Assembly (NCBI GenBank): GCA_964436865.1 | Contig: CAYTFK010000021.1 | Span: 1 to 42,364, forward strand | Direction of reading: 5' to 3' | Origin: JAXGPP01 sp964436865 | GTDB taxonomy: Bacteria > Planctomycetota > Planctomycetia > Pirellulales > Thermoguttaceae | DNA: 42,364 nucleotides | Shown here: one piece after another, positions 1 through 7,862 of the stretch | How positions within the stretch are numbered: the first letter of the stretch is position 1 | How the letters are laid out: every line of letters begins with the position of its first letter | Made by a program: the position numbers and the translations under genes | The notes under the pieces: model-generated | What the model saw: only the letters and a program-made list of their open reading frames with translations | Told to the model about the DNA's origin: nothing | The model's database searches: none

Positions 1-81
1 ACCGCGCGCGAAGCGGCGCGGGGATGCAAAGTGGACGAATTGAGAAAGATCGATACACGCCGCGCCGAGGCAGCGGGTGCG

Positions 82-115
82 GCCGGAGTGCCGCGGGAGC
101 GAAGGACACTCCGGC
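82..115. other. Leader hairpin downstream of the left-edge promoter
   Basis: A perfect 9-bp stem (82-90 with 107-115) encloses a 16-base loop. It lies about 20-50 bases into the predicted minus-strand transcript. There is no U-tract, so it is not a standard terminator; it may be a leader structure or may be incidental. Bases 169-437 to its right hold no gene or motif that I can support. Confidence 0.25.
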
Positions 116-138
116 GGCGATTTCCGGGCACGTGTATT

Positions 139-168
139 AGTATACACATATTCAGCATCCGCTGTCAA
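139..168 (-). promoter_or_regulatory. Sigma70-type promoter reading off the left edge, with overlapping inverted repeat
   Basis: Read on the minus strand there is a perfect TTGACA (163-168), an 18-base spacer and TATACT (139-144). An inverted repeat GTGTAT-TAGT-ATACAC (132-147) covers the -10 box, which is where a repressor would block initiation. No start codon with a convincing ribosome site lies between the promoter and base 1, so the controlled gene begins beyond the left edge. The boxes and repeat are seen; the repressor family is unknown, and a GntR- or BlaI-like protein is only a guess. Confidence 0.55.
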
Positions 169-437
169 GGGGGAATCCGGCGCCGGAACCGAGAAAATTG
201 GAGGGGGTAGCCGTCAGCGGTCAGGCAGAAGGTGCTTCAACGGAACTCCGCTGATCGGGGGAGGGTGGCGGTGGCGCGATAGCCCGGGGGTAATGGGTGT
301 TCAGATGCAGGGCTCGCGGGATACGAGGCCCGTGCAAGGGCCCTCGGGCGCGGAGAGCGGCTTGATTGAGCGAGTCCCCCGCACGAGACAGAATATGAGA
401 GGCAGCCAGGGAGCGAGCCAACAGTGTATTCGCTTGC

Positions 438-647
438 TTTTGCCTGAAGGCGGTACTACAAACAGTATGGTGTTTCCGCCTGAAGGCGGGACTACAAACG
501 GGGATACGAACACTGGCAATATGAACGGTTGGAGGTTTGTAGTACCGCCTTCAGTCGGAAAGGCATGTGTACGCGATTCTTCCCGCTTGAGAAAAAAAAG
601 CTGCTTACTGCTCGGCGACTTTCCGCCTGAAGGCGGGACTACGAACG
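438..647. repeat. Upstream REP palindrome cluster (four copies)
   Basis: Four copies of a roughly 27-base unit lie at 438-463, 473-500, 535-561 and 620-647. The core is CCGCCT-GA-AGGCGG. Read on the opposite strand each copy starts with GTTTGTAGT or GTTCGTAGT followed by the palindrome. A GTAG tetranucleotide ahead of an imperfect palindrome is the known signature of REP sequences handled by RAYT transposases. The third copy is inverted relative to the others, so copies 2-3 and 3-4 form BIME-like inverted pairs. Copy 1 has lost part of its left arm (TGCCTGAAGGCGG). The cluster ends about 20 bases before the transposase gene. Confidence 0.85.
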
Positions 648-668
648 CAAACGCGATGAAGAAGAGCG

Positions 669-1262
669 ATGTACGACTATCGCCGATGGACGCCGGAAGA
701 ACAGGCCGCAGCGGTGCGGGAACGGCGGCAACGGGCATTCCCTTGGCACTCCCCGCCGCATCTCGAAGACCCGGGTGAATTCCGCATTGTGACGGCAGCC
801 TGTTTCGAGCACTGCCCGATCCTATCGACCATCCCGCGTCTCGGGTGGTTCGAGGAACAGTTGCTCTCGCACGTACAAGAACTGGCGATCGCCTGCGCGG
901 CATGGGTCGTTCTGCCTAATCATTATCACCTTCTGGTTCGCATCGAGGATATGAAAGCGTTCTCACGCGGGCTCGGCCAGCTTCATGGCCGGACCTCGCA
1001 CCAGATGAACCGCGAAGACGACGCGCGGGGGCGTCAGGTGTGGTATCGTTGCCAGGACCGCTGCATGAGGTCGGAAGGCCACTACTATACGACGTTGAAC
1101 TATCTCCACAACAACCCGGTGAAACACGGCTATGTGAAGAAATGGACGGAGTGGGCGTTTTCCAGCATTCATTGGTATCTGGCGGCGAAAGGCCGCGAGT
1201 GGCTGGTTGATGTGTGGCGAAGCTATCCGGTGTTGAACTATGGGGATAAATGGGATGTGTAA
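669..1262 (+). CDS. REP-associated tyrosine transposase (RAYT, IS200-like Y1 family)
   Basis: This 197-residue protein belongs to the Y1/HUH single-strand transposase superfamily that cuts and joins REP hairpins. The HUH metal motif is seen as NHYHLLV near residues 82-88. The helix with the candidate catalytic tyrosine is the segment HYYTTLNYLHNNPVKHGYV near residues 137-155; its NPVK signature is typical of RAYTs. The length fits the family. The gene is flanked within about 50 bases by seven copies of one REP unit. RAYTs are usually single-copy domesticated genes that mobilise short non-coding palindromes rather than themselves. The ATG start is assumed; no strong ribosome site is visible. 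Confidence 0.9.
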   Translation: MYDYRRWTPEEQAAAVRERRQRAFPWHSPPHLEDPGEFRIVTAACFEHCPILSTIPRLGWFEEQLLSHVQELAIACAAWVVLPNHYHLLVRIEDMKAFSRGLGQLHGRTSHQMNREDDARGRQVWYRCQDRCMRSEGHYYTTLNYLHNNPVKHGYVKKWTEWAFSSIHWYLAAKGREWLVDVWRSYPVLNYGDKWDV

Positions 1263-1308
1263 GGGCGCGAGGAACCTCTGGCGGGAGGCGGGTTCAGGAA
1301 AGCTTCTA

Positions 1309-1420
1309 TTTGCCGCCTGAAGGCGGTACTACGAACGGCATGGGGTTTCCGCCTAAAGGCGGGACTACAAACACATTTGCCGCCTGAAGGCGGGACTGCG
1401 AACGGCGGGACTACGAACGG
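1309..1420. repeat. Downstream REP palindrome cluster (three copies plus a partial)
   Basis: Copies lie at 1309-1337, 1346-1372 and 1376-1404, all in the same orientation as most upstream copies. The middle copy has one changed base in the palindrome (CCGCCTAAAGGCGG). The last is followed at about 1404-1418 by a duplicated half unit (GCGGGACTACGAACG) with no left palindrome arm, which looks like slippage or an abortive duplication. The array ends about ten bases before the stop codon of the convergent DUF6259 gene. Confidence 0.85.
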
Positions 1421-1429
1421 TGCGAATGT

Positions 1430-3820
1430 TTAGCGGGGGGTGAATTCGATGAGGCAGGCGCGGCGGGCGGGGAGGGTGAGGTGCGCTGTGGGAGTGGCGG
1501 CGGCGTCGAACAAGCCGATTGTCTGAACGCCGCTCTGGTCGATCCGGCGGATCTCGCCGCGTTCGGGGAGGCCGTAGTAGGCGCGGTCGAGCGTGAATGA
1601 GGCGTCAACCGGCTTGTCGGTGATGCTTGCCAGCGCGACCGCGACATCGCCGTCTTCCGCCTTCCAGGCGGCGGAGAGGACGGCCGGATAGGAGCGCGGC
1701 TCGACCGGGTCGGACGGGGGCCGGGCGTAGATCGACAGCCGCAAAGGCGTGATCGACACGGCGGGGACGTCGATGGACGGCGCGCGAAGAAACGTGCCGT
1801 CGAGCAGGTATTTCAGCGCGCGGTGACGCACCCGGGCCAGTTCCATCGCGTAGTCGACCTCCTCCTTTCGTTCCTCGAGCAGTGCCGGAATGAAGTTGGC
1901 CAGCGTCGGCTGCTGCCCCCAGACAAAGGCCCGCGCCTGGTCGAGATAGAACTGCGGCGAGTTCTCTCGATCGAGCAGCTTCAGGGGTTCGGGCGGCGCG
2001 GATTCGGGCGGCCAGAGATCGTCGTACGGCGGGATGGTCAGCGATGAGTAATTGCCGAACTGGATCGTGTAAGGATGGTAGACGGCGTGGAAGAAGGGGA
2101 TCGATTCCGTTCCGGCGGGCAACGCCTGGTAGCGTTCGATGCTCACCTCGAGGCTCAGCATGAGATCGAGGTGCGGCAGCCAGGGTTCTCCCACCCCTTC
2201 ACCGGCCAGCGCGATCTCGCGCGGCCCGGAGGTTCGGCTGCGCAGATCGGCCGCCAGCGACTGGAAACCCTCCATCCAGTACTTGCCGCCGCCGGTCGGA
2301 TGGCCGTGGGCAGGATCGTAGCACGCCAGGGTGGCGCAGGCCTGGTCCATGTAGATTCCGTCGACGCCCAGGTCGGCGAACGCCTCCGCGGCGATTCCCG
2401 CGTACTTGTCGCGCCAGAAGGAAGTGCCCATGCACATCGGCGCGCAGGGCGCCTTGGTAAACGTGTTGTAGACCTCCGTGTGGATCTGGCCGTCGGCGCC
2501 TTTCACCGCGTAGCGCTCGGCCCCCTCGGCCGCCCAACTCGCCGTGGTCGTGCCCCATAGCCGCTGGTTCATATACACCAGCGTATGCAGGCCCTTGCCG
2601 CTCGCCCGCGCCACCGCCGCGCGGAAGGGATCGGCTCCTTCGCGGGGCGGCAGGTATTCGGGGAAACCCGTGTCGTACGAGCAGCCGTGCCACCAATGCC
2701 AGAAGACGGAGACCGGCAGGCCCAGTTCGTCCTGCAAGCGGGCCGCGGGTTCGAGCACGCCGGGGGAGCGCCCGCGGTTCCAGACCCAAAGCGCGGTCTT
2801 GTCGACCCACTCGGGCGTCTGGCCGCGTTTCCGCCGACTGGCGGCCGCCCACGGCTGCTCGATCGCCCACGCCCGGTACTGTTCGGCGGCCGTGATCCAA
2901 TCGCCCTCAAACGCATCGACGATCGCCCGATAGGGCATCTGCCAGCGGCCGGCGACGGCGCTACCCTGTTCGGGAAGGTGGACCATCTCGAAGTTCACTC
3001 GCCCGGTGCCGTCGCCCCAGAAGGCAAAGCTCTTGCGGAAGGCGGCCGTGTCGTCGCAGGCAATATAGAGCGCCGACTTCGCGCCGTAGTACGTGACGCA
3101 TTGCATCGCCAGGATACCCGGATAGTGCCACTCCATGCGGCTGCCTTTTCCGCTTCCGGCGAGCAGTTTGCGGGGATCGCCCATGAGCCGCCCCATCCAG
3201 ACGGGCACGGCGAGGAACTCGCGCTGTTGCTCGGCGATGGCGGAAATGCGCGGGAAGCGGACTTCGTCGAGGGCCGCGTCGGCAAGACCTTCGACCGCGA
3301 TCGACCACTGGCTCCCCCGGGGCTTCTGGCCAAGCTCGACGGTGACCACCACCGACAGGCCAGAGAGCCCGGGGCGATTGAAGTCGCTCCACTCCAGCCG
3401 CAGCGCATGGGGTCGCCCTTCGACCGGTGCGGCGCGGAACGAACGGGCGTCGGCCGGCGCGAGGTTGACCGTCTCGCCGGCGGCGCGAAGGCGCATCGTC
3501 CAGAGGTCAAGCGGGTCGGCGGGGGCCGCATGATCGTGATCGGCGGCGAGGTCGACGATGCCGTCCAGCGACCCTCGGGCCGAATCGACCGCGATCCGCA
3601 GACGCCCGTCGTCCACGCTTAGGATGGGTGGGAGAACAACTTCCGTGGTGCCGCCTTTCGTTCCGTCGACGGACGCTGCTTTCGCGGAGCGAAAGGCGAC
3701 AGTTGTCAATTCCCCGGTGCTTACCGGTTCGGCGGCATTGGCTCGGGTCGCCGCCTGCGTGATCAGCAGTGCCGCCGCGAGGAGAGTGGTCATCGCCGGC
3801 CAGTATTTTCGCTTATGCAT
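1430..3820 (-). CDS. Exported DUF6259-type glycoside-hydrolase-like protein
   Basis: The product is a predicted secreted protein of 796 residues. It opens with a signal peptide (MHKRKYWP, then a hydrophobic run ending near ATRANA), which is why this ATG is preferred to the in-frame start at 3907. Its central part matches the DUF6259 family of TIM-barrel proteins related to glycoside hydrolases: a tryptophan-rich VFWHWWHGCSYDTGFPEY strand, then VYMNQRLWG, then DGIYMDQ with Asp near residue 492 as a possible catalytic acid. The C-terminal part looks like a beta-sandwich. The gene lies 26 bases after the DUF4091 gene on the same strand, so the two are probably co-transcribed and act on the same glycan. 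The substrate is unknown and the catalytic role of Asp492 is inferred. Confidence 0.8.
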   Translation of the reverse strand: MHKRKYWPAMTTLLAAALLITQAATRANAAEPVSTGELTTVAFRSAKAASVDGTKGGTTEVVLPPILSVDDGRLRIAVDSARGSLDGIVDLAADHDHAAPADPLDLWTMRLRAAGETVNLAPADARSFRAAPVEGRPHALRLEWSDFNRPGLSGLSVVVTVELGQKPRGSQWSIAVEGLADAALDEVRFPRISAIAEQQREFLAVPVWMGRLMGDPRKLLAGSGKGSRMEWHYPGILAMQCVTYYGAKSALYIACDDTAAFRKSFAFWGDGTGRVNFEMVHLPEQGSAVAGRWQMPYRAIVDAFEGDWITAAEQYRAWAIEQPWAAASRRKRGQTPEWVDKTALWVWNRGRSPGVLEPAARLQDELGLPVSVFWHWWHGCSYDTGFPEYLPPREGADPFRAAVARASGKGLHTLVYMNQRLWGTTTASWAAEGAERYAVKGADGQIHTEVYNTFTKAPCAPMCMGTSFWRDKYAGIAAEAFADLGVDGIYMDQACATLACYDPAHGHPTGGGKYWMEGFQSLAADLRSRTSGPREIALAGEGVGEPWLPHLDLMLSLEVSIERYQALPAGTESIPFFHAVYHPYTIQFGNYSSLTIPPYDDLWPPESAPPEPLKLLDRENSPQFYLDQARAFVWGQQPTLANFIPALLEERKEEVDYAMELARVRHRALKYLLDGTFLRAPSIDVPAVSITPLRLSIYARPPSDPVEPRSYPAVLSAAWKAEDGDVAVALASITDKPVDASFTLDRAYYGLPERGEIRRIDQSGVQTIGLFDAAATPTAHLTLPARRACLIEFTPR

Positions 3821-3846
3821 TTCGTCTCTCGTTTCTCTTTGGCGAT

Positions 3847-6597
3847 TCACTGCTTCGGTTCCAGTTCGGCCAACACGCGGCCGCGCGTCGCTTCCAAATC
3901 GTGCCACGACCGGGTGTAGTCTTCGCAGCCGCGCACCGCTTCGGCGAGGAGCGCCTGGAGTTTCTGCTGCGCTTCGGCGTGCGACAGGCCGCTCGCCTCG
4001 AGTTTCTGGCGATACATGGTAAACAGCTCCCAGTCTTCCAGCCCCTCGCGCTCGGCCTCGTAGCGGAGGGAGCTATCGGCGATATAGCGGCGGCTGGGCC
4101 AGCAGATGTACTGGTCGCCCGGCGACCCCAGGCTGGAGAGAGAAATCTGCCAGTGATTCAGCGCCCAATGCAGGTAGCCGGACGTGTCGTAGAACGCATT
4201 CAGCCAGTGCAGCACGCGGGGCTTGATCGCGTGGCTGTCGATCATGCGGTTAGGATATTTTCCCTGCGGCACCCAGGCGACATAGAACCACAACTCATTG
4301 CCCTCCTGCTGGGCCTTCTTGAACTCGGCCAGCCACTGGTTGAGGTAGTTGAGCTGCGGCACCCAGATTTCGAGCGACCCATCGAGGCCGGGGATGTGGA
4401 TGGCATCGATCCGCCGCAACCGCGGCGCGGCCTCCTTCACGCGGCGCGACAATTCGCGATAGCTCTCGACGTTCTCGCGGATCGGCTCATCGGCCACGTG
4501 CACGGAGAACCGGTCGAGCAGCCCCAGTTCTTCGATGTGCCGCTGGAGGTCGGGCAGCAGTTCGACGGCGTCGATACTCTCGACCTCGCCGCTGACCAGC
4601 GCCGTCACGGTGTGGCGGTGCGACGACATTGTCGGGCAGAGCCAGTCGCCGGTGGTCCGCGAGCCGATGTGGCTCAGGCAGAAGAGGCGGTCGACGCCTT
4701 CATCCTGGAAGGTCTTGATGAAGCGGTCGAAATCGCTGAAATCATGCCGCAGGCTGCCGTCGGCGGCCCGCCAGCTTCGCACAAGGCTCCACGGCACGAC
4801 CACGACGTTCTGCCGATGCACGCGCATCAACTCGCCGAGCCGCGCGAGCACGCGCCAGCCGTCGGCCGAAAACTGCTCGACCTCGAACCGCTTGCAGGGT
4901 TCGGTCCAGGAGAACCAGTAGACAAACGGCAGGCGGGCCGGCGTCGACAGGTCGACCGCCGACACGCGGAGCGTGATGTCGAACGGCTGCCGTGTGCCCG
5001 CACCGGTCAGCCACGCCCGGCCGCGATAGACGCCCGGCGCGGCATCGACCGGCGCGGTGGCGCGGATGTAGATCGGCTGCGTCTTGCCGGCGGGCAGGTC
5101 GCGGACGAGGTCGTCGCTCAGTTCCTCCGGGTATTCGGCGGGGGCGGGCCAGACGAGCTCTTCGGCCGGCGTCGCCCGCGAGTTCTTGTCGATCTTCACG
5201 TAATCGACGAAGTGCCAGGCGAGCCACCGCGGATCGATCCGGGCGGCGCCGTTCTCTTGGCGCAGCGGCTCGAACTCGATCCGTGCGCGGCGAAGCTCCT
5301 CGTCGGGCCGCACGACCACCTGGAATCCCTTCGCCTGGCCGCGCATGGCGACGAGTGCGAAAGCCTGTTTGGGTTCGGCAGGCGGGGCGGCGTCCTGCCG
5401 AACCTGCTCGGTCGGCGGCACGGTCCACAGTTGGTTGCGCGCGGCGGAATCGGCGACCGGCAGCTCAATGTCGGTCCAGGCGATCTCACTCCGGTTGCCC
5501 GCCGCGTCTTCGCACCACACGCCCAGCCGCGTGAAGCCATCGGGCTGGAAATCGCGCGCAAGCCAGGGCGCCGTGCTGTAGAGCGGACGGGGCACGCCGC
5601 GGACTTCGGCCACGCTGGCCGCTGCCAGTTCGACCGCCGCATCGGCATCGGCGCCGGGGATGCAGAAGTGGACCGTCTTGACGTCGCCGTCGAGCACGTG
5701 CGGCGACCAGTCGGCGCGGATCGCGCGCCCCTGGCTGAGCTGCCGGGCTTCGATCCATCCGGGCCGCGGCGATTGGCGGTCTTCGACCTTCGCGCGGACC
5801 GCCGCACCGAGCGGCGACGCCTTGCCGTCGGCATTGATTGCCACGGCGGCCACGTGATACTCGCGGCCGTTCTCAAGCGACCAGAGCAGGCAGGCTCCTT
5901 CGTCTGGATCGACCACCTGGCGCGGCAGCGCCTTGGCCGGATCAATCGAATTGGGCTGGGCATAGAGGATGAGCCGCACGGTACCGGCGGCGAGATCATC
6001 GGGGGACCACTTCAATTCGAGGCACGCTTCGCGCCCCGCGGGCGTGACGGCGGTAAGCGCCGGAGCGAGGGGCGGCGGCAAGTCGGAGGGCAGTCGCTCG
6101 AATTCGATTTCGTCGAACCAGACGGTCCCGCGATTGGCCTCGGTAGTGATCAGGTCGAAATGCACCGACCGCGCATCGGCGGGGGCTTCGAGGACTGCTT
6201 CGATCCGTTGCCAGTCGCGCGTGCCGGAGACATCGCCCGCCCAGTCACCGCGGATGTACTTGTTTTCGCGAGCCATCCACTCGACAAGGATGCCCGCCTT
6301 GCCGCGCTCGACGTTCTCGCACTTGATCCATCCGGCGACGCGGTAGCGGCCCGCGTAGGCCGGGGCGACCTGCATCGCCAGGCCGCGATTGTCGCGCCCG
6401 GTGATCTTGAGGGCCTTCGTGCCGGATCGCCCCTCGCCCTCGGCAATGGTGATTTCGCTCAGCCCGGCGTCTTTGGGCTGGGCGTACCAGGAGTGGCTGG
6501 TGTTCCACGCCTCGAGCCCGCGTTGGAAATCGCCGTTGTCGAGGCTCGACGCGGCCAACAGTCCACCTGCCAGAAACAAGCTTGCGGCCGAGATCAT
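3847..6597 (-). CDS. DUF4091 (GH123-like) exported glycan-active protein
   Basis: The protein has 916 residues. A short hydrophobic N-terminus (MISAASLFLAGGLLAAS) is a likely signal peptide. Residues about 20-170 look like a carbohydrate-binding jelly roll, followed by a fibronectin-III-like or Ig-like region and a C-terminal DUF4091 domain. The DUF4091 family is related to GH123 N-acetylgalactosaminidases, which use an adjacent Asp-Glu pair. Such a pair is seen in HVADEPI (D703, E704), and the family hallmark GYLHWALNHW follows near residue 800. A perfect AGGAGG ribosome site seven bases before the ATG fixes the start. It is the first gene of a two-gene operon with the DUF6259 protein. Hydrolase activity is inferred from family. 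Confidence 0.85.
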   Translation of the reverse strand: MISAASLFLAGGLLAASSLDNGDFQRGLEAWNTSHSWYAQPKDAGLSEITIAEGEGRSGTKALKITGRDNRGLAMQVAPAYAGRYRVAGWIKCENVERGKAGILVEWMARENKYIRGDWAGDVSGTRDWQRIEAVLEAPADARSVHFDLITTEANRGTVWFDEIEFERLPSDLPPPLAPALTAVTPAGREACLELKWSPDDLAAGTVRLILYAQPNSIDPAKALPRQVVDPDEGACLLWSLENGREYHVAAVAINADGKASPLGAAVRAKVEDRQSPRPGWIEARQLSQGRAIRADWSPHVLDGDVKTVHFCIPGADADAAVELAAASVAEVRGVPRPLYSTAPWLARDFQPDGFTRLGVWCEDAAGNRSEIAWTDIELPVADSAARNQLWTVPPTEQVRQDAAPPAEPKQAFALVAMRGQAKGFQVVVRPDEELRRARIEFEPLRQENGAARIDPRWLAWHFVDYVKIDKNSRATPAEELVWPAPAEYPEELSDDLVRDLPAGKTQPIYIRATAPVDAAPGVYRGRAWLTGAGTRQPFDITLRVSAVDLSTPARLPFVYWFSWTEPCKRFEVEQFSADGWRVLARLGELMRVHRQNVVVVPWSLVRSWRAADGSLRHDFSDFDRFIKTFQDEGVDRLFCLSHIGSRTTGDWLCPTMSSHRHTVTALVSGEVESIDAVELLPDLQRHIEELGLLDRFSVHVADEPIRENVESYRELSRRVKEAAPRLRRIDAIHIPGLDGSLEIWVPQLNYLNQWLAEFKKAQQEGNELWFYVAWVPQGKYPNRMIDSHAIKPRVLHWLNAFYDTSGYLHWALNHWQISLSSLGSPGDQYICWPSRRYIADSSLRYEAEREGLEDWELFTMYRQKLEASGLSHAEAQQKLQALLAEAVRGCEDYTRSWHDLEATRGRVLAELEPKQ

Positions 6598-6719
6598 CGT
6601 GGCACCTCCTCACTTCTTGGTTCGCGAGACTGTGGCGATTATAGATAGGCGAGTTTGCCGCGGTAAAGCGAATAGCCGACGCTTACCGCGGCGGGATGCG
6701 GAGCGTAGAATGCCGCACC

Positions 6720-7373
6720 ATGTCGCGCAGGAAAGAGAAAATCGAGCGGGCGATCGCGCATCTGACGGCGAGCGATCCGCGGCTGGCGGCGGTGATTGCC
6801 GCCGTGGGGCCGTACGGTCTGCGTCTGGAGCGGGACCGGTTCTACATGCTGGTCCGTTCGATCATTTCGCAGCAGATTTCGACCGCGGCGGCCCGTTCGA
6901 TCCGCACCCGGCTTGAGCAGCTCACCGCGCCGGCCAAGCCAACCGCAGAGGCACTGGCGCGTTTGAGTGACGAGCAATTGCGGTCGGCCGGCATCTCGCC
7001 CCAGAAGCTCAGCTATATCCGCGACCTGACGGACAAATCGCTCAACGGCCAGCTTCAGCTATCGCGGATCGGCCGCAAGGCGAATGACGAGATCATCGCC
7101 GAATTGATCGCCGTGAAGGGGATCGGCGTCTGGACCGCGCAGATGTTTCTGATCTTCTCGCTCGGACGGCTCGATGTCTTTCCCCATGCCGATCTGGGCG
7201 TGCGGGCGGCGATCCGTCACATGCACGAACTGGAGGAATTGCCAGACCACCGGGCGTGCGAAGCGGTGGGCCGGCTGTGGCAGCCGTACGCCAGTGTGGC
7301 AAGCTGGTACTGCTGGCGGAGCCTGGACTTGCGCCGCCGGGCCGAGATCTCGCCCGAAGGCTATCCCGTCTGA
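6720..7373 (+). CDS. DNA-3-methyladenine glycosylase (AlkA/HhH-GPD superfamily)
   Basis: This 217-residue base-excision repair enzyme removes alkylated purines from DNA. The helix-hairpin-helix is seen as AVKGIGVWTAQMF (about 131-143). It is followed by the GPD region DVFPHADLGVRAA, in which D158 is the likely catalytic aspartate. The closing segment WQPYASVASWYCWR matches the AlkA-type C-terminus. It lacks the extra N-terminal domain of E. coli AlkA, as is usual for the short form. It is divergently placed from the DUF4091 gene with 122 bases between. The ATG at 6720 is chosen over 6696 because homology begins here. A role in general repair rather than in an adaptive operon is inferred from the lack of Ada-like neighbours. 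Confidence 0.88.
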   Translation: MSRRKEKIERAIAHLTASDPRLAAVIAAVGPYGLRLERDRFYMLVRSIISQQISTAAARSIRTRLEQLTAPAKPTAEALARLSDEQLRSAGISPQKLSYIRDLTDKSLNGQLQLSRIGRKANDEIIAELIAVKGIGVWTAQMFLIFSLGRLDVFPHADLGVRAAIRHMHELEELPDHRACEAVGRLWQPYASVASWYCWRSLDLRRRAEISPEGYPV

Positions 7374-7410
7374 TTTGCCCGAGTTTTCAGAAAATCGGGA
7401 ATTCGGCCCC

Positions 7411-7451
7411 TTGACTCTACTATGGACCTAGTAGATACTATGTTCATAGTA
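7411..7451 (+). promoter_or_regulatory. blaI-M56 promoter with two palindromic operators
   Basis: Two BlaI-type dyads lie side by side. The first, at 7417-7434, has CTACTA and TAGTAG arms around TGGACC. The second, at 7436-7451, is TACTATG-TT-CATAGTA with perfect 7-base arms. A -35 box TTGACT (7411-7416) precedes them, and candidate -10 boxes GATACT (7434-7439) or TACTAT (7436-7441) fall inside the second operator. The ribosome site AAGGAG (7451-7456) abuts the second dyad. BlaI/MecI operators are TACTA/TAGTA-type palindromes, so autorepression by the adjacent BlaI protein is very likely. Confidence 0.8.
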
Positions 7452-7463
7452 AGGAGCTTCATG

Positions 7464-7862
7464 ATGAAACCGCCGCGTCCATCGGAACTGGAACTTCAGG
7501 TGCTCTCGGTGCTCTGGGAGCGGGGGCCCTTGTCGGTCCGCGACATTCTCGACGCGATGCCCGACGGCAAGCAGCGGGCGTATACGACAATCCTCTCCGT
7601 GCTCCAGGTGATGGAGAAGAAGAAGCTGGTGAGCCACAAGCGGCAGGGGCAATCGCACGTCTATCATCCGCTCGTCGAGCGGCAGCAGGTGTTGCGGCCG
7701 ATGCTCCGCGAGATGCTGCGGAACGTGTTTGGCGGCAGCCCGGCGCAGGCCGTCCAGTATCTGCTCGACAGCAGTCGTCCCGACGCCGATGAACTCGCAC
7801 AGATTCAGCAACTGATTGAAGACGCAGCGCGTCACAACGATCCAGAAGGAGATTCGCGGTGA
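7464..7862 (+). CDS. BlaI/MecI/CopY-family transcriptional repressor
   Basis: The protein is 132 residues, the usual size for this family. The N-terminal winged helix is seen in SELELQVLSVLWERGPLSVRD and continues through a recognition helix near KQRAYTTILSVLQVMEKKKLV. The C-terminal part is the dimerisation region that is cleaved in BlaI when the partner M56 protease is activated. AAGGAG sits seven bases before the ATG at 7464; an adjacent ATG at 7461 is possible. The gene overlaps the M56 peptidase gene by GTGA (7859-7862), so the two are translationally coupled. It very likely represses its own operon through the two upstream dyads. Confidence 0.93.
   Translation: MKPPRPSELELQVLSVLWERGPLSVRDILDAMPDGKQRAYTTILSVLQVMEKKKLVSHKRQGQSHVYHPLVERQQVLRPMLREMLRNVFGGSPAQAVQYLLDSSRPDADELAQIQQLIEDAARHNDPEGDSR

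Noticed and set aside
77..778. A 233-codon plus-strand frame upstream of the transposase
   Set aside because: It translates through several REP palindromes, giving repeated PPEGGTTN pieces, and runs into the transposase in another frame. It is not a plausible protein.
438..1420. Possible CRISPR array
   Set aside because: Repeat spacing is irregular, orientation changes, copies differ and a transposase lies in the middle; no cas genes. The GTAG-headed palindrome identifies REP elements.
3769..6648. A 959-codon open frame on the plus strand
   Set aside because: It lies opposite the DUF4091 gene, whose minus-strand protein has a signal peptide, perfect ribosome site and family motifs. The plus-strand product is His/Arg/Gly-rich with no domain; it is an antisense shadow of high-GC codon bias.
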